Shown: positions 16,132 to 24,156, counted from the first letter of the stretch. The stretch is 64,000 nt of DNA from JAEUOS01 sp046160545 (GCA_046160545.1 JBJXGS010000048.1:43212-107211); one strand, 5' to 3'. Numbers and translations: made by a program. The notes: generated by a model not told the origin, from the letters alone.

Positions 16132-16821
16132 GTCAAACACCAGCACCTCGGCGTTGCTGCCGCTGGCAATGCTCAATTGGGCCTCGTCGACCAGCTTGGC
16201 GGCGTCGCCAGTACCCAACGGCATTCCGTTGACGTGCACGCTGCCGCGTGCGACGTGCACATAGGCCATGCGACCGGGCGCGATTGGCATCTGCGCGCTC
16301 TCGGCGCCGTCGAAGAGTCCCGCGTACATCCGAGCCTGCTGGTTCAGTCTGACGGACCCGTCGGCGCCGTCGGGCGAGCCAACCAAACGCAGGCGGCCGC
16401 GCTTGGAGGCCGCGTCGAAGTGCTTTTCCTCGTATCCCGGGGCGATGCCCTTGACATCCGGCTGGATCCAGATCTGCAGGAAGTGCGTGGTGTCCTTGGC
16501 GGCGTGGTTGTATTCGGAGTGCTGCACGCCACTTCCGGCGCTCATGCGTTGCACGTCGCCCGGTCGTATCACCGAACCGTTGCCCATGCTGTCCTTGTGA
16601 GCGAGTTCACCCGAGAGCACGTAGCTGATGATCTCCATGTCGCGATGCCCGTGCGTGCCGAAGCCGGCGCCGGGCTTGATGCGATCGTCGTTGATGACAC
16701 GCAGGGGGCCGAAGCCCATGTGCGCGGGGTCATGGTAGTTGGCGAACGAGAACGAGTGGTAAGAGTCGAGCCAGCCGTGATCGGCGTGGCCGCGTTCGGC
16801 GGATTTGCGCAGGGTGATCAT
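16114..16821 (-). CDS. pirin family protein (YhhW/quercetinase-like bicupin)
   Basis: 235 residues. The N-terminal cupin carries the iron ligands: FGTHGHRDMEIISYVLSGE and QRMSAGSGVQHSEYN supply three histidines and a glutamate. The C-terminal half forms a second cupin without the full ligand set. Some bacterial pirins are quercetin 2,3-dioxygenases, others are redox or metabolic regulators; substrate is not inferable here. The ATG at 16821 (MITLRKSAERG) matches family N-termini; a longer reading frame exists upstream but has no homologous sequence. Confidence 0.87.
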   Translation of the reverse strand: MITLRKSAERGHADHGWLDSYHSFSFANYHDPAHMGFGPLRVINDDRIKPGAGFGTHGHRDMEIISYVLSGELAHKDSMGNGSVIRPGDVQRMSAGSGVQHSEYNHAAKDTTHFLQIWIQPDVKGIAPGYEEKHFDAASKRGRLRLVGSPDGADGSVRLNQQARMYAGLFDGAESAQMPIAPGRMAYVHVARGSVHVNGMPLGTGDAAKLVDEAQLSIASGSNAEVLVFDLPPVN

Positions 16822-16926
16822 CTTGATATTCCGGTCAAGGGTAGAGGGCACGGCATTAGCCGCAGACGGCCACTTGAATCTGGTGGTGGATTCGGCAGTT
16901 ACAAGCCACACTACATGCAGGCGATG

Positions 16927-17331
16927 TCAGCGCCCCGCAAAGCGCGAGCGTATCCCTTCCAGCCTCTTGCGATTGACCCCGAAGTCACGTACCCCAAGGC
17001 GCGCGGCCGAGCGTACTTGGATATGCTTGCCGGCGGCGTCAAGCGCGAATTCGACATCGTCGACGAAGCCCAGACCCATGGAAGCGAACTCTGCATGCAG
17101 GTAGTCGCTAGTCTCACTGACGATGTTGACGCGCGGTGCCGCCTTGACGATCGCGGTCAGGCGCTGCCAGGCCTGCATGGGGTCACCGGTGAAGGAAAAG
17201 GGGGCGATGTAATGCTTGGCATCTTCGGTCGCCGCGGTTGAGCTGACGCTATTGGGCTTCCAGGAACAAGGCTTGAACTTGCCATCCCTGAAGCCCAGAT
17301 TCGCAGGACGCTTTCCGGCAAAAATGCCCAT
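16927..17331 (-). CDS. DUF1499 domain protein
   Basis: About 134 residues from the ATG at 17331 (MGIFAGKRPANLG). It contains the DUF1499 pattern: a Cys-x3-Pro-Asn-x-Val-Ser-Ser stretch (CSWKPNSVSST), then HYIAPFSF and a C-terminal FVDDVEFALD..GVRDFGVNRKRLE region. In most members I know the motif reads PNCVSS; here the second cysteine is serine. Function of the family is unknown. An alternative start at 17364 would put its ATG on top of the ATG of divergent gluQ. A short 31-base gap separates the two genes if 17331 is used. Confidence 0.72.
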   Translation of the reverse strand: MGIFAGKRPANLGFRDGKFKPCSWKPNSVSSTAATEDAKHYIAPFSFTGDPMQAWQRLTAIVKAAPRVNIVSETSDYLHAEFASMGLGFVDDVEFALDAAGKHIQVRSAARLGVRDFGVNRKRLEGIRSRFAGR

Positions 17332-17350
17332 GGCCAACCTCTCGAACATC

Positions 17351-17356
17351 GATAAT
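17351..17356 (+). promoter_or_regulatory. GATAAT -10-like box just before gluQ
   Basis: GATAAT ends 6 bases before the ATG of gluQ, giving a predicted transcript start at or next to the start codon. No good -35 hexamer is visible. Confidence 0.35.
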
Positions 17357-17362
17357 CGGGGC

Positions 17363-18235
17363 ATGTTAGAACAAATGATCGCTGCCTGGCGCGAGCGTCA
17401 TGCGGCACGTGTCGCGGCCTGGCAGGCGACCGGGCGGAAGTACATCGGACGTTTCGCACCATCACCGACCGGGCCCTTGCATGCCGGGTCCCTGGCGGCG
17501 GCGCTGGCCAGCTGGCTGGATGCACGCGCGCACGGCGGGCGTTGGCTATTGCGCATCGAGGATGTCGACGGACCGCGCTGCGTGCCCGGTGCGCATGCGC
17601 AGATCCGCGCGCAACTGGAAGCTTGCGGCCTTGCCTGGGACGGCGAGGTCATGGTGCAGAGCGCGCGCAGTGTCGCCTATCAGGCGGCGTTCGACGCGCT
17701 TTGCAATACGGGACTGATCTACCCCTGCGCGTGCACGCGGCGTGAAATCGCCGACTCGGTGGCCAACGTTCGCGAGCACGCCTTCGGTCGCGAACTGGTC
17801 TATCCGGGGACCTGCCGCGCCGGCCTGCCGACCGGACGCGCGCCGCGCGCCTGGCGCTTGCGCGTGCCGCACGGCGAAGTCAGGTTCGAGGATGCCCTGG
17901 CGGGTTGGCGTTCACAGGACCTGGCTCTCGCCGTCGGGGACTTCGTGCTGCGGCGTGCCGACGGCATGTGGGCCTATCAGCTCGCGGTGGTGGTCGACGA
18001 CATGGCGCAAGGGGTCACCCACGTGGTACGCGGCGCCGACCTGATCGACTCGACCGCGCGCCAAATCCACCTAATACGACACCTTGGCGGCAGCCTGCCG
18101 CAGTATTTGCATGTGCCAGTGGTGTGTTCAGCGGACGGCGAGAAGCTTTCCAAGCAGACCGGCGCGGCAGCGATCGCGCCGCAGGATGTGCGCGCGGCGC
18201 TCAAGGCAGCGTGGGCGCATTTATCGCGGTGCTAA
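17363..18235 (+). CDS. gluQ: glutamyl-Q tRNA(Asp) synthetase
   Basis: 290-residue truncated paralog of glutamyl-tRNA synthetase that attaches glutamate to queuosine at position 34 of tRNA(Asp). RFAPSPTGPLHAGSLAAALASW carries the HIGH-like ATP motif; YPCACTRREI, VYPGTC give the zinc ligand set (Cys-x-Cys, Tyr, Cys); EKLSKQTGA is the KMSKS equivalent. It lacks the anticodon-binding domain, as expected. The ATG at 17363 is in the context GCATG, whose complement is also an ATG on the other strand. Divergent from the DUF1499 gene. Confidence 0.92.
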   Translation: MLEQMIAAWRERHAARVAAWQATGRKYIGRFAPSPTGPLHAGSLAAALASWLDARAHGGRWLLRIEDVDGPRCVPGAHAQIRAQLEACGLAWDGEVMVQSARSVAYQAAFDALCNTGLIYPCACTRREIADSVANVREHAFGRELVYPGTCRAGLPTGRAPRAWRLRVPHGEVRFEDALAGWRSQDLALAVGDFVLRRADGMWAYQLAVVVDDMAQGVTHVVRGADLIDSTARQIHLIRHLGGSLPQYLHVPVVCSADGEKLSKQTGAAAIAPQDVRAALKAAWAHLSRC

Positions 18236-18255
18236 ACTCGAACGACCGCGACGGC

Positions 18256-18279
18256 ACTGAGCGGCACACTGAGCGGCAC
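18256..18279. repeat. 12-base perfect tandem duplication
   Basis: ACTGAGCGGCAC occurs twice head to tail in the 86-base gap between gluQ and the CoA-binding gene. It looks like a small slippage duplication. A TAAACT box (18233-18238) just upstream could be a promoter for the next gene. Confidence 0.6.
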
Positions 18280-18321
18280 TAAGGCGCTTGTCGATTGCGT
18301 GGTGCGCCGACTTCGAAATCC

Positions 18322-18792
18322 ATGACCGACATCCCGACCCTGCGCCGCATCCTGGCCACCAACAAGACCATTGCCGTCGTCGGGCTTTCCGGCGACTGGT
18401 ACCGGCCCAGCTTTTTCGCTGCCAAGTACATGCAGGAGCACGGTTACCGCGTGGTCCCGGTCAACCCGAAATACCCCGAGATCCTGGGTGAAAAAAGTTA
18501 CGCCTCGCTTGCCGACATACCGTTTCCCGTCGACATGGTCGACTGCTTTCGCAAGACCGCCGACATCGTGCCTGTGGCGCGTGAGGCGATCGCCATCGGT
18601 GCCAAGGTACTGTGGCAGCAACTGGGGGTGGTCAACCTCGAGGCCGACGCGATGGTGCGCGCTGCGCGCATGGAAAGCGTCATGGACCGCTGCGTCAAGA
18701 TCGAGCACGCGCGGCTTTTCGGCGGACTCAACTGGGCCGGGGTGAATACGCGCGTGATCTCGGCCAAGCGACCGCGCCACGTGGCGAACTGA
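18322..18792 (+). CDS. CoA-binding domain protein (YccU-like)
   Basis: 156-residue single-domain Rossmann protein of the CoA_binding_2 type. TIAVVGLSGDWYRPSFFAAKYMQ is the nucleotide loop, VVPVNPKYPEILGEKSYASLAD and DMVDCFRKTADIVPVAREA follow the family, and KVLWQQLGVVN is the last conserved strand. Function is unknown; homologues bind CoA and are not known to be catalytic. ATG at 18322 was chosen over an in-frame ATG at 18295 because the family begins close to LRRIL. The gene ends one base before metY, so they are probably co-transcribed. Confidence 0.85.
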   Translation: MTDIPTLRRILATNKTIAVVGLSGDWYRPSFFAAKYMQEHGYRVVPVNPKYPEILGEKSYASLADIPFPVDMVDCFRKTADIVPVAREAIAIGAKVLWQQLGVVNLEADAMVRAARMESVMDRCVKIEHARLFGGLNWAGVNTRVISAKRPRHVAN

Positions 18793-18793
18793 C

Positions 18794-20083
18794 ATGGCAG
18801 ACCGCGACTACGCGTTCGAAACCCTGGCGCTGCACGCCGGGCAGATTCCGGACGCCGCGACCGGCGCGCGCGCCGTGCCGCTTTACCAGACCACCTCCTA
18901 CGTTTTTGACTCCGCCGAGCACGCGGCGTCGCTCTTCAACCTGCAGACTTTCGGCAACGTCTACACACGCCTGTCCAACCCGACCACCGCGGTGTTCGAG
19001 GAGCGCATTGCCGCGCTCGAAGGTGGCCGCGCCGCGATCGCGACCGCCAGCGGCATGGCCGCGCAGATGACGGCGATCCTGACGATCTTGAAGCAGGGCG
19101 ACGAGATCGTCTCGTCCTCGACGCTTTATGGGGGTACGGTGGGCCAGTTCGCGGTTGGCTTCGAGCGTCTCGGGATCACGACGACCTTTGTCGACGCCGA
19201 TGACCCCGAAAACTTTCGCCGCGCGATTACGCCCAGGACCAAGGCACTGTATGCCGAGACCCTGGGCAATCCTCTGATCAATGTTCTCGATATCGCCGCG
19301 GTGGCCAAAGTGGCGCATGACCATGGCCTGCCGCTGATCATCGACAACACCATGGCCTCGCCCTACCTGTGCCGGCCCTTTGAGCATGGCGCCGATATCG
19401 TCGTGCACTCGGCGACCAAGTACATCGGCGGGCACGGCACCTCGATGGGTGGCGTGGTGGTCGAGTCCGGAAAATTCGACTGGGCCAACGGCAACTTTCC
19501 GGAGATGACCGAGCCGTCGCGGGCATACCACGGGGTTCGTTTTTACGAGACCTTTGGCGACTTCGGCTTCACCATGAAGGCGCGCATGGAAGTGGTGCGC
19601 ACCTTCGGCCCGGCCATCTCGCCCTTCAACGCGTGGGTGCTGCTGCTGGGACTGGAGACCCTGCACCTGCGCATGGAGCGGCACAGCGCCAACACCCAGA
19701 GGGTGGCCGAGTTTTTGGCCGGCCATCCGCGCGTGTCGTGGGTGAGTTACCCTGGCCTGGAAAATTCGAAGTACCACGCGCTCGCGCAGCGTTACATGCC
19801 GCGCGGCGCGTCGGGAATTCTCGCCTTCGGCGTTGCCGGCGGGCGCGCCGCGGGTGAGAAGTTCATCGACGCAGCGCAGTTCATGAGTCACCTGGCCAAC
19901 ATCGGCGATGCCAAGACCCTCATCATCCACCCGGCCTCGACCACGCATCGCCAACTGTCCGACGAAGAACTCGCCAAGGCCGGCGTCACCGACGACATGA
20001 TTCGCCTCTCGGTCGGCATCGAGAACCTCGACGACATCATGTGGGACCTCGATCAGGCGCTGGCCGCCTCGGCCAAGGAATAA
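18794..20083 (+). CDS. metY: O-acetylhomoserine sulfhydrylase
   Basis: 429-residue PLP enzyme of the Cys/Met metabolism family that makes homocysteine from O-acetylhomoserine and sulfide. Features: FETLALHAGQ at the start, TTSYVFDSAEHAA, YTRLSNPTT, YGGT phosphate region, and the PLP-binding lysine in HSATKYIGGHGTS; the C-terminus IENLDDIMWDLDQAL is typical. The length (about 430) and the HAGQ-PD start separate it from the shorter MetB/MetZ enzymes. It follows the CoA-binding gene and precedes a membrane protein gene by zero bases, a likely three-gene operon. Confidence 0.92.
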   Translation: MADRDYAFETLALHAGQIPDAATGARAVPLYQTTSYVFDSAEHAASLFNLQTFGNVYTRLSNPTTAVFEERIAALEGGRAAIATASGMAAQMTAILTILKQGDEIVSSSTLYGGTVGQFAVGFERLGITTTFVDADDPENFRRAITPRTKALYAETLGNPLINVLDIAAVAKVAHDHGLPLIIDNTMASPYLCRPFEHGADIVVHSATKYIGGHGTSMGGVVVESGKFDWANGNFPEMTEPSRAYHGVRFYETFGDFGFTMKARMEVVRTFGPAISPFNAWVLLLGLETLHLRMERHSANTQRVAEFLAGHPRVSWVSYPGLENSKYHALAQRYMPRGASGILAFGVAGGRAAGEKFIDAAQFMSHLANIGDAKTLIIHPASTTHRQLSDEELAKAGVTDDMIRLSVGIENLDDIMWDLDQALAASAKE

Positions 20084-20611
20084 ATGGAACTTGGCCGCGG
20101 CGAGACCCTGATCGCCGAGGCCCCCTTCGGTTTCGGGCCACTGGCCGGGATTGTCAGCCTGACCGACCGGCGCATCGTGTTGGCGGCGCCCGATTCGGAG
20201 GAGTCGGTGCCTCTGGCCGCGTTGACGTCTGTGCGCGCCACGTTCAGCCGCAACTGGGGCGGCGTGTTCTGGGGCGCGGTCCTGCTCTCGCTGGCGATCG
20301 GGTTTGGCGCCGCCTATCGGCCGATGGAAACTGCGCTCAATGGCGCAGTGATGGCGATCGAGCGACGTCTGGCCGAGAAGCCTCCGGACGGCAGCGCCTA
20401 CGGGCACTACCTGCACGTACCCCTTGGGCTTGTCTGGACGCTGATGCTGCCCCTGATCGGGTGGGGCGTCTACAAGGTCGCTGATGGTGTCATCGGGCGC
20501 ACCGAGCTGGCAATCGCGACCGCGAGTGGTCTGTTGGTGCGTGGCGGACACGGTCGCCGCGAGGATTTGCTCGATTTCGGCGCCGAGGTCGGTCGCCTGG
20601 CAGGTCGCTGA
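20084..20611 (+). CDS. membrane protein with PH-like N-terminus, unknown function
   Basis: 175 residues; I do not recognise a named family. The first 50 residues (GETLIAEAPF, GIVSLTDRRIVLAAPD, VPLAALTSVRAT) read like a bacterial PH/GRAM-type barrel strand pattern. Two hydrophobic segments follow (about 58-78 and 105-128), then a second strand-rich stretch (ELAIATASGLLVRGG..DLLDFGAEVGRLAG) that could complete the barrel, giving a split PH domain around a membrane hairpin. It begins directly after the metY stop. Convergent with rhlE. Confidence 0.65.
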   Translation: MELGRGETLIAEAPFGFGPLAGIVSLTDRRIVLAAPDSEESVPLAALTSVRATFSRNWGGVFWGAVLLSLAIGFGAAYRPMETALNGAVMAIERRLAEKPPDGSAYGHYLHVPLGLVWTLMLPLIGWGVYKVADGVIGRTELAIATASGLLVRGGHGRREDLLDFGAEVGRLAGR

Positions 20612-20617
20612 AACCTG

Positions 20618-22012
20618 CTATTTCTTGCCACCGCCCAGGAGTGCTCCGACGCCGGCTTTGCGCGCGGGTGTCGAGGTGGGCGCGGGCAGGCTGGTCTCCG
20701 GCTTGGACGGCGGCGCCGAGGTTGGCGCCGATCCTTCCTCGTACGGCTTCAAGAACCAGGGGTCGATCTTCTCGACCTTGGCGTTGCGCGTGTGGCGCGA
20801 CGGCGATTCGCGGTCAAAGCGGCCACGGCTGCGCTCGTGCCTGCCGGCCTGGAAGTGCGGCTCGTCGGCCACCGGCTCGAAACCGCGTGCGGCTACGCGC
20901 TCGATCTTCCGCTTGGTCAGCTTCTCGATGTCGATCAGGTACTTTTCTTCCTCCGGTGCGAAAAGGGAGATTGCGTCGCCCTCCTGCCCGGCGCGTCCGG
21001 TGCGACCGATGCGGTGAATGTAGTCCTCAGGCGCGTGCGGCAACTCGTAATTGATCACGCAGGGCATCTCCTGGATGTCCAGACCGCGCGCGGCGACGTC
21101 GGTGGCGATCAGGAGTTCGACTTCGCCGGACTTGAAGCGGTCCAGCGCGAGCAGGCGCTCGGCCTGCGATTTGTCGCCGTGGATGGCATCGGCCTTCATG
21201 CCGATTTGCTGCAGATGACGCGCCAGGCGCGCCGTGCCCAGTTTGGTATTGGAGAAGACGATCGCCTGGCGGATGTTTTTCTCTTCGACCAGGTGCTTGA
21301 GCAGGGCGCGCTTTTCGTCGGCGGCAACCGCGTAGGCCACCTGGCGCACGGTGTCGGCGGTGGCATTGCGCCTTGCCACCTCGATGACCGTCGGTGCGAC
21401 CAGGATGCCACCGGCCAGGCGCTTGATATCGTCGGAAAAAGTCGCCGAGAAAAGCAGATTCTGGCGTTTGGCAGGAAGGAGACCGATGATGCGCTTGATG
21501 TCGGGCATGAAACCCATGTCAAGCATGCGGTCAGCTTCGTCGAGCACCAGTATCTGCACCTGGCCCAGATTCACGCTCTTGTGCTCGACGTGGTCAAGAA
21601 GGCGTCCCGGGGTGGCGATGAGGATCTCGACCCCGGCGCGCACGATCTTGAGTTGCGGTCCGATGTCGACGCCACCGAATACGCAGGTCGAGCGCAATTG
21701 CAGGTGCCGACCATAGGTCGCGACCGCCTCGGCCACCTGCAGGGCGAGTTCGCGCGTCGGCAGGAGGATCAGCGCGCGAACCGGATGGCGTGCCGGCGAC
21801 GGCGAGCTGTTCTGGTGTTGGTGCAGCAACTGCAGGATCGGCAGAGTGAACCCGGCGGTCTTGCCGGTGCCGGTCTGTGCCGCGCCCATCACATCGCCAC
21901 CGCGCACGACCACCGGTATCGCCTGCGCCTGGATGGGCGTCGGTTCGGTGTAACCCTCTTCGGCAATCGATTTCAGTATGCGCGGATCGAGGCCGAACGA
22001 GTCGAAGGACAT
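20618..22012 (-). CDS. rhlE: DEAD-box ATP-dependent RNA helicase RhlE
   Basis: 464 residues. Ordered helicase motifs: Q motif GYTEPTPIQAQAIP, Walker A AQTGTGKTAG, PTRELALQ, TPGRLLD, VLDEADRMLDMGF, LFSATF, DVAARGLDIQ and HRIGRTGRAG. A basic, Pro/Ser-rich tail of about 90 residues ends GVGALLGGGKK. RhlE acts in ribosome assembly and RNA turnover. ATG at 22012 (MSFDSFGLDPRILKSI) is the family start; the open frame continues far upstream without helicase sequence. Its likely transcript has a GC-rich hairpin in the leader. Confidence 0.93.
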   Translation of the reverse strand: MSFDSFGLDPRILKSIAEEGYTEPTPIQAQAIPVVVRGGDVMGAAQTGTGKTAGFTLPILQLLHQHQNSSPSPARHPVRALILLPTRELALQVAEAVATYGRHLQLRSTCVFGGVDIGPQLKIVRAGVEILIATPGRLLDHVEHKSVNLGQVQILVLDEADRMLDMGFMPDIKRIIGLLPAKRQNLLFSATFSDDIKRLAGGILVAPTVIEVARRNATADTVRQVAYAVAADEKRALLKHLVEEKNIRQAIVFSNTKLGTARLARHLQQIGMKADAIHGDKSQAERLLALDRFKSGEVELLIATDVAARGLDIQEMPCVINYELPHAPEDYIHRIGRTGRAGQEGDAISLFAPEEEKYLIDIEKLTKRKIERVAARGFEPVADEPHFQAGRHERSRGRFDRESPSRHTRNAKVEKIDPWFLKPYEEGSAPTSAPPSKPETSLPAPTSTPARKAGVGALLGGGKK

Positions 22013-22060
22013 GAGCCTGAAATCGAGGTGGGGCGAAGCTGGAATGTGCGCCCGGTACGG

Positions 22061-22079
22061 CGGCGGTCTGCGACCGCCG
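22061..22079 (-). other. GC-rich hairpin in the rhlE leader
   Basis: CGGCGGTC (22061-22068) pairs with GACCGCCG (22072-22079) around a 3-base loop. It lies between a TACAAT box and the rhlE ATG on the minus strand, without a T-run, so it is more likely a leader structure than a terminator, although it could also end transcription of the upstream small gene with Rho. Confidence 0.4.
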
Positions 22080-22101
22080 GCGCCATGGCGCGCGAGCCCG
22101 G

Positions 22102-22107
22102 ATTGTA
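22102..22107 (-). promoter_or_regulatory. TACAAT -10 box for rhlE
   Basis: Minus-strand TACAAT about 90 bases before the rhlE start. No strong -35 is seen. Confidence 0.35.
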
Positions 22108-22133
22108 TCAGCCGGACCGTGCGGCTCCGGGGT

Positions 22134-22499
22134 CTAGCGTTTTGTGTCCAGCGCGCGGTTGAGTACTTCGCGGGCCTGGGTGTCGGCTGCGCGGGCCCGC
22201 ACGAGTTCGGCCTGTGCCCGTTCGGTCTCTGCGCGGGCTGACTCGAGTTCCTTGGCCGCCGCCGGATGCACGGTCTCGGCGCGCTTTTGCTCGGCCTGCG
22301 CAGCCTTGTGGCGGGCTTCGGCCGTTGCCAGTTCGTTGCGAGTGGTGGCAGCGACTCGGCGCAGTCCTTCCACGCCGGTGGCGGGTTCACTGCGATCGCG
22401 AATTGGCGCCTGCGCCCGGACGGTGGATGGCGCGACGGCATGCACCAGGCAGGAACATGCCAACCCGGCGAGCGCCGCACGCCGAAGGTATTGCACCAT
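22134..22499 (-). CDS. small secreted coiled-coil protein, unknown
   Basis: 121 residues. MVQYLRRAALAGLACSCLVHAVA is a good Sec signal peptide with a predicted cut after VRAQA; the rest (RNELATAEARHKAAQAEQ, KELESARAETERAQAEL) is a charged Ala/Glu-rich helix with heptad character and no cysteine after the signal. It is probably periplasmic; I cannot name a family. Its ATG lies within the upstream NtrC-type site of glnA (22493-22507) and no clear ribosome binding site precedes it, so expression may depend on nitrogen status or the true start may differ. Confidence 0.6.
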   Translation of the reverse strand: MVQYLRRAALAGLACSCLVHAVAPSTVRAQAPIRDRSEPATGVEGLRRVAATTRNELATAEARHKAAQAEQKRAETVHPAAAKELESARAETERAQAELVRARAADTQAREVLNRALDTKR

Positions 22500-22507
22500 A
22501 ACGGGGC
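22493..22507. promoter_or_regulatory. NtrC-type binding site 1 upstream of glnA
   Basis: GCACC-ATAAC-GGGGC: matches the enhancer dyad GCACC-N5-GGTGC at 9 of 10 defined positions. It covers the start codon (22497-22499) of the divergent small secreted gene. Centre to centre it is 30 bases, about three helical turns, from site 2. Confidence 0.6.
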
Positions 22508-22522
22508 GGCATGCACAAAAAC

Positions 22523-22537
22523 GCACAAAAATGGTGC
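22523..22537. promoter_or_regulatory. NtrC-type binding site 2 upstream of glnA
   Basis: GCACA-AAAAT-GGTGC: again one mismatch from GCACC-N5-GGTGC. It lies about 110 bases upstream of the sigma-54 promoter -24 element, within normal enhancer distance, and on the same helical face as site 1. Confidence 0.68.
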
Positions 22538-22646
22538 TGACACTCAACCCGGCGACAAGGCGGCTATGGCAAAATCCGCGGTCCATTCGATATCCGGCAA
22601 GGCGCAAAACGTGCGCGATGCCCGAATGATAGCGCGTCGTTTCGCG

Positions 22647-22662
22647 TGGCATGGAACCTGCT
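22647..22662 (+). promoter_or_regulatory. sigma-54 promoter of glnA
   Basis: TGGCATGGAACCTGCT: the invariant GG (22648-22649) and GC (22660-22661) are separated by exactly ten bases as required for -24/-12 promoters, and the flanks fit TGGCAY-N5-TTGCW except for one base. Predicted start is near 22673, giving a leader of about 47 bases. The arrangement with two NtrC sites upstream is like glnAp2 of enterics. Confidence 0.75.
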
Positions 22663-22719
22663 TTTTATGGACGCAGCAATTGCCTCAACCCGTAGTAGAG
22701 ACCCCAGGAGATCAAGCAA

Positions 22720-24138
22720 ATGGCAAAGACTGCCAGCGATGTGTTGAAAGAAGCGAAGGACAACGAGGTCGCATTCGTCGACTTCCGCTTCACTGATACC
22801 AAGGGCAAGGAGCAGCATGTCTCCGTGCCCGCCAAGGCGTTCGGCATGGACAAATTCACCGAAGGTCATGCCTTTGACGGTTCATCGATCGCCGGGTGGA
22901 AAGGCATCGAGGCCTCGGACATGCTGCTCATGCCCGATCCGACGAGCGCGCGCATGGACCCCTTCACCGATGAGAACACCCTGATCCTCACCTGCGACGT
23001 GGTCGAGCCGTCGACCGGCAAGGGCTATGACCGCGACCCGCGCTCGCTGGCGCGCCGCGCCGAGGCCTACCTCAAATCCTCCGGCATCGGCGACACCGCA
23101 TACTTCGGCCCGGAGCCCGAATTCTTCGTGTTCGACTCCGTGGCTTGGCGTGTTGACATGTCGGGTTCGTCTTGCCAGGTGTGGTCCTCGGAAGCGTCGT
23201 GGCAGACCGATGATCGCGTCGACGGCCAGGGCAATTCCGGCGGGCGCATCGGCGTCAAGGGCGGATATTTCCCTGTGCCCCCGCTGGATCAGTTGCAGGA
23301 CATGCGCTCGGAGATGTGCCTGTTGCTCGAGCAGCAGGGAGTGGAAGTCGAGGTCCATCACCACGAGGTCGCCAACGCCGGCCAGTGCGAGATCGGCACC
23401 AAGTTCGCGCCTTTGGTGCAACGCGCCGACTGGCTGCAGATCCTCAAATTCACCGTGAGCTCGGTGGCGCACGCCTACGGCAAGACCGCGACTTTCATGC
23501 CCAAGCCCATTGTGGGTGACAACGGCTCGGGCATGCACGTGCACCAGTCGATCTGGAAGGACGGCAAGAATCTCTTCGCCGGCAACGGCTATGCGGGCCT
23601 GTCCGAATTCGCCCTGTACTACATCGGCGGCATCATCAAGCACGCCCGCGCCCTCAACGCGATCACCAACTCGACCACCAATTCGTACAAGCGCCTGGTG
23701 CCGGGCTTCGAAGCGCCTGTCAAGCTGGCCTATTCGGCGCGCAACCGTTCGGCGTCGATCCGCGTGCCCTTCGTGCAGTCGGACAAGGCGCGGCGCATCG
23801 AGGTGCGTTTCCCGGACCCTCTGTCCAATCCCTACCTCGCGTTCAGCGCGATGATGATGGCAGGCCTGGACGGCGTGCAGAACAAGATCCATCCCGGCGA
23901 CCCGGCCGACAAGAACCTCTACGACCTGCCGCCCGAGGAAGACGCGAAGATCCCGACAGTGTGCTCCAGCCTCGACCAGGCCCTCGAGGCGCTCGACGCA
24001 GATCGCGAGTTCCTGACCCGCGGTGGCGTGTTCTCCGACGAGATGATCGACGCCTATATCGAGCTCAAGATGGCCGATGTCACTCGCTTCCGCATGACGA
24101 CCCATCCGGTCGAATACGACATGTACTACAGCGCGTAG
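22720..24138 (+). CDS. glnA: glutamine synthetase type I
   Basis: 472-residue GSI-beta enzyme, which makes glutamine from glutamate, ammonia and ATP as a dodecamer. EFVDFRFTDTKGKEQHV-like N-terminus, FDGSSIAGWKGIEASDM, FGPEPEFFVFDS (metal ligands), NGSGMHVHQSIWKDGKNLF, NRSASIRVPFV; KNLYDLPPEE places the adenylylation site at Tyr401, so activity should be controlled by GlnE. Good Shine-Dalgarno AGGAG at 22706-22710. Transcribed from the sigma-54 promoter upstream and ended by a strong hairpin. ntrB and ntrC follow, separated by one small gene. Confidence 0.97.
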   Translation: MAKTASDVLKEAKDNEVAFVDFRFTDTKGKEQHVSVPAKAFGMDKFTEGHAFDGSSIAGWKGIEASDMLLMPDPTSARMDPFTDENTLILTCDVVEPSTGKGYDRDPRSLARRAEAYLKSSGIGDTAYFGPEPEFFVFDSVAWRVDMSGSSCQVWSSEASWQTDDRVDGQGNSGGRIGVKGGYFPVPPLDQLQDMRSEMCLLLEQQGVEVEVHHHEVANAGQCEIGTKFAPLVQRADWLQILKFTVSSVAHAYGKTATFMPKPIVGDNGSGMHVHQSIWKDGKNLFAGNGYAGLSEFALYYIGGIIKHARALNAITNSTTNSYKRLVPGFEAPVKLAYSARNRSASIRVPFVQSDKARRIEVRFPDPLSNPYLAFSAMMMAGLDGVQNKIHPGDPADKNLYDLPPEEDAKIPTVCSSLDQALEALDADREFLTRGGVFSDEMIDAYIELKMADVTRFRMTTHPVEYDMYYSA

Positions 24139-24156
24139 GCTGGTCGTGCTGCGCCG

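Noticed and set aside
18236..18321. Start of a CRISPR-like repeat from the tandem 12-mers
   Set aside because: Only two adjacent units without spacers; simple slippage duplication.
18728..20551. 607-codon minus-strand open frame opposite metY
   Set aside because: Full overlap with the metY gene, which carries a complete family signature; the antisense frame has no recognisable content.
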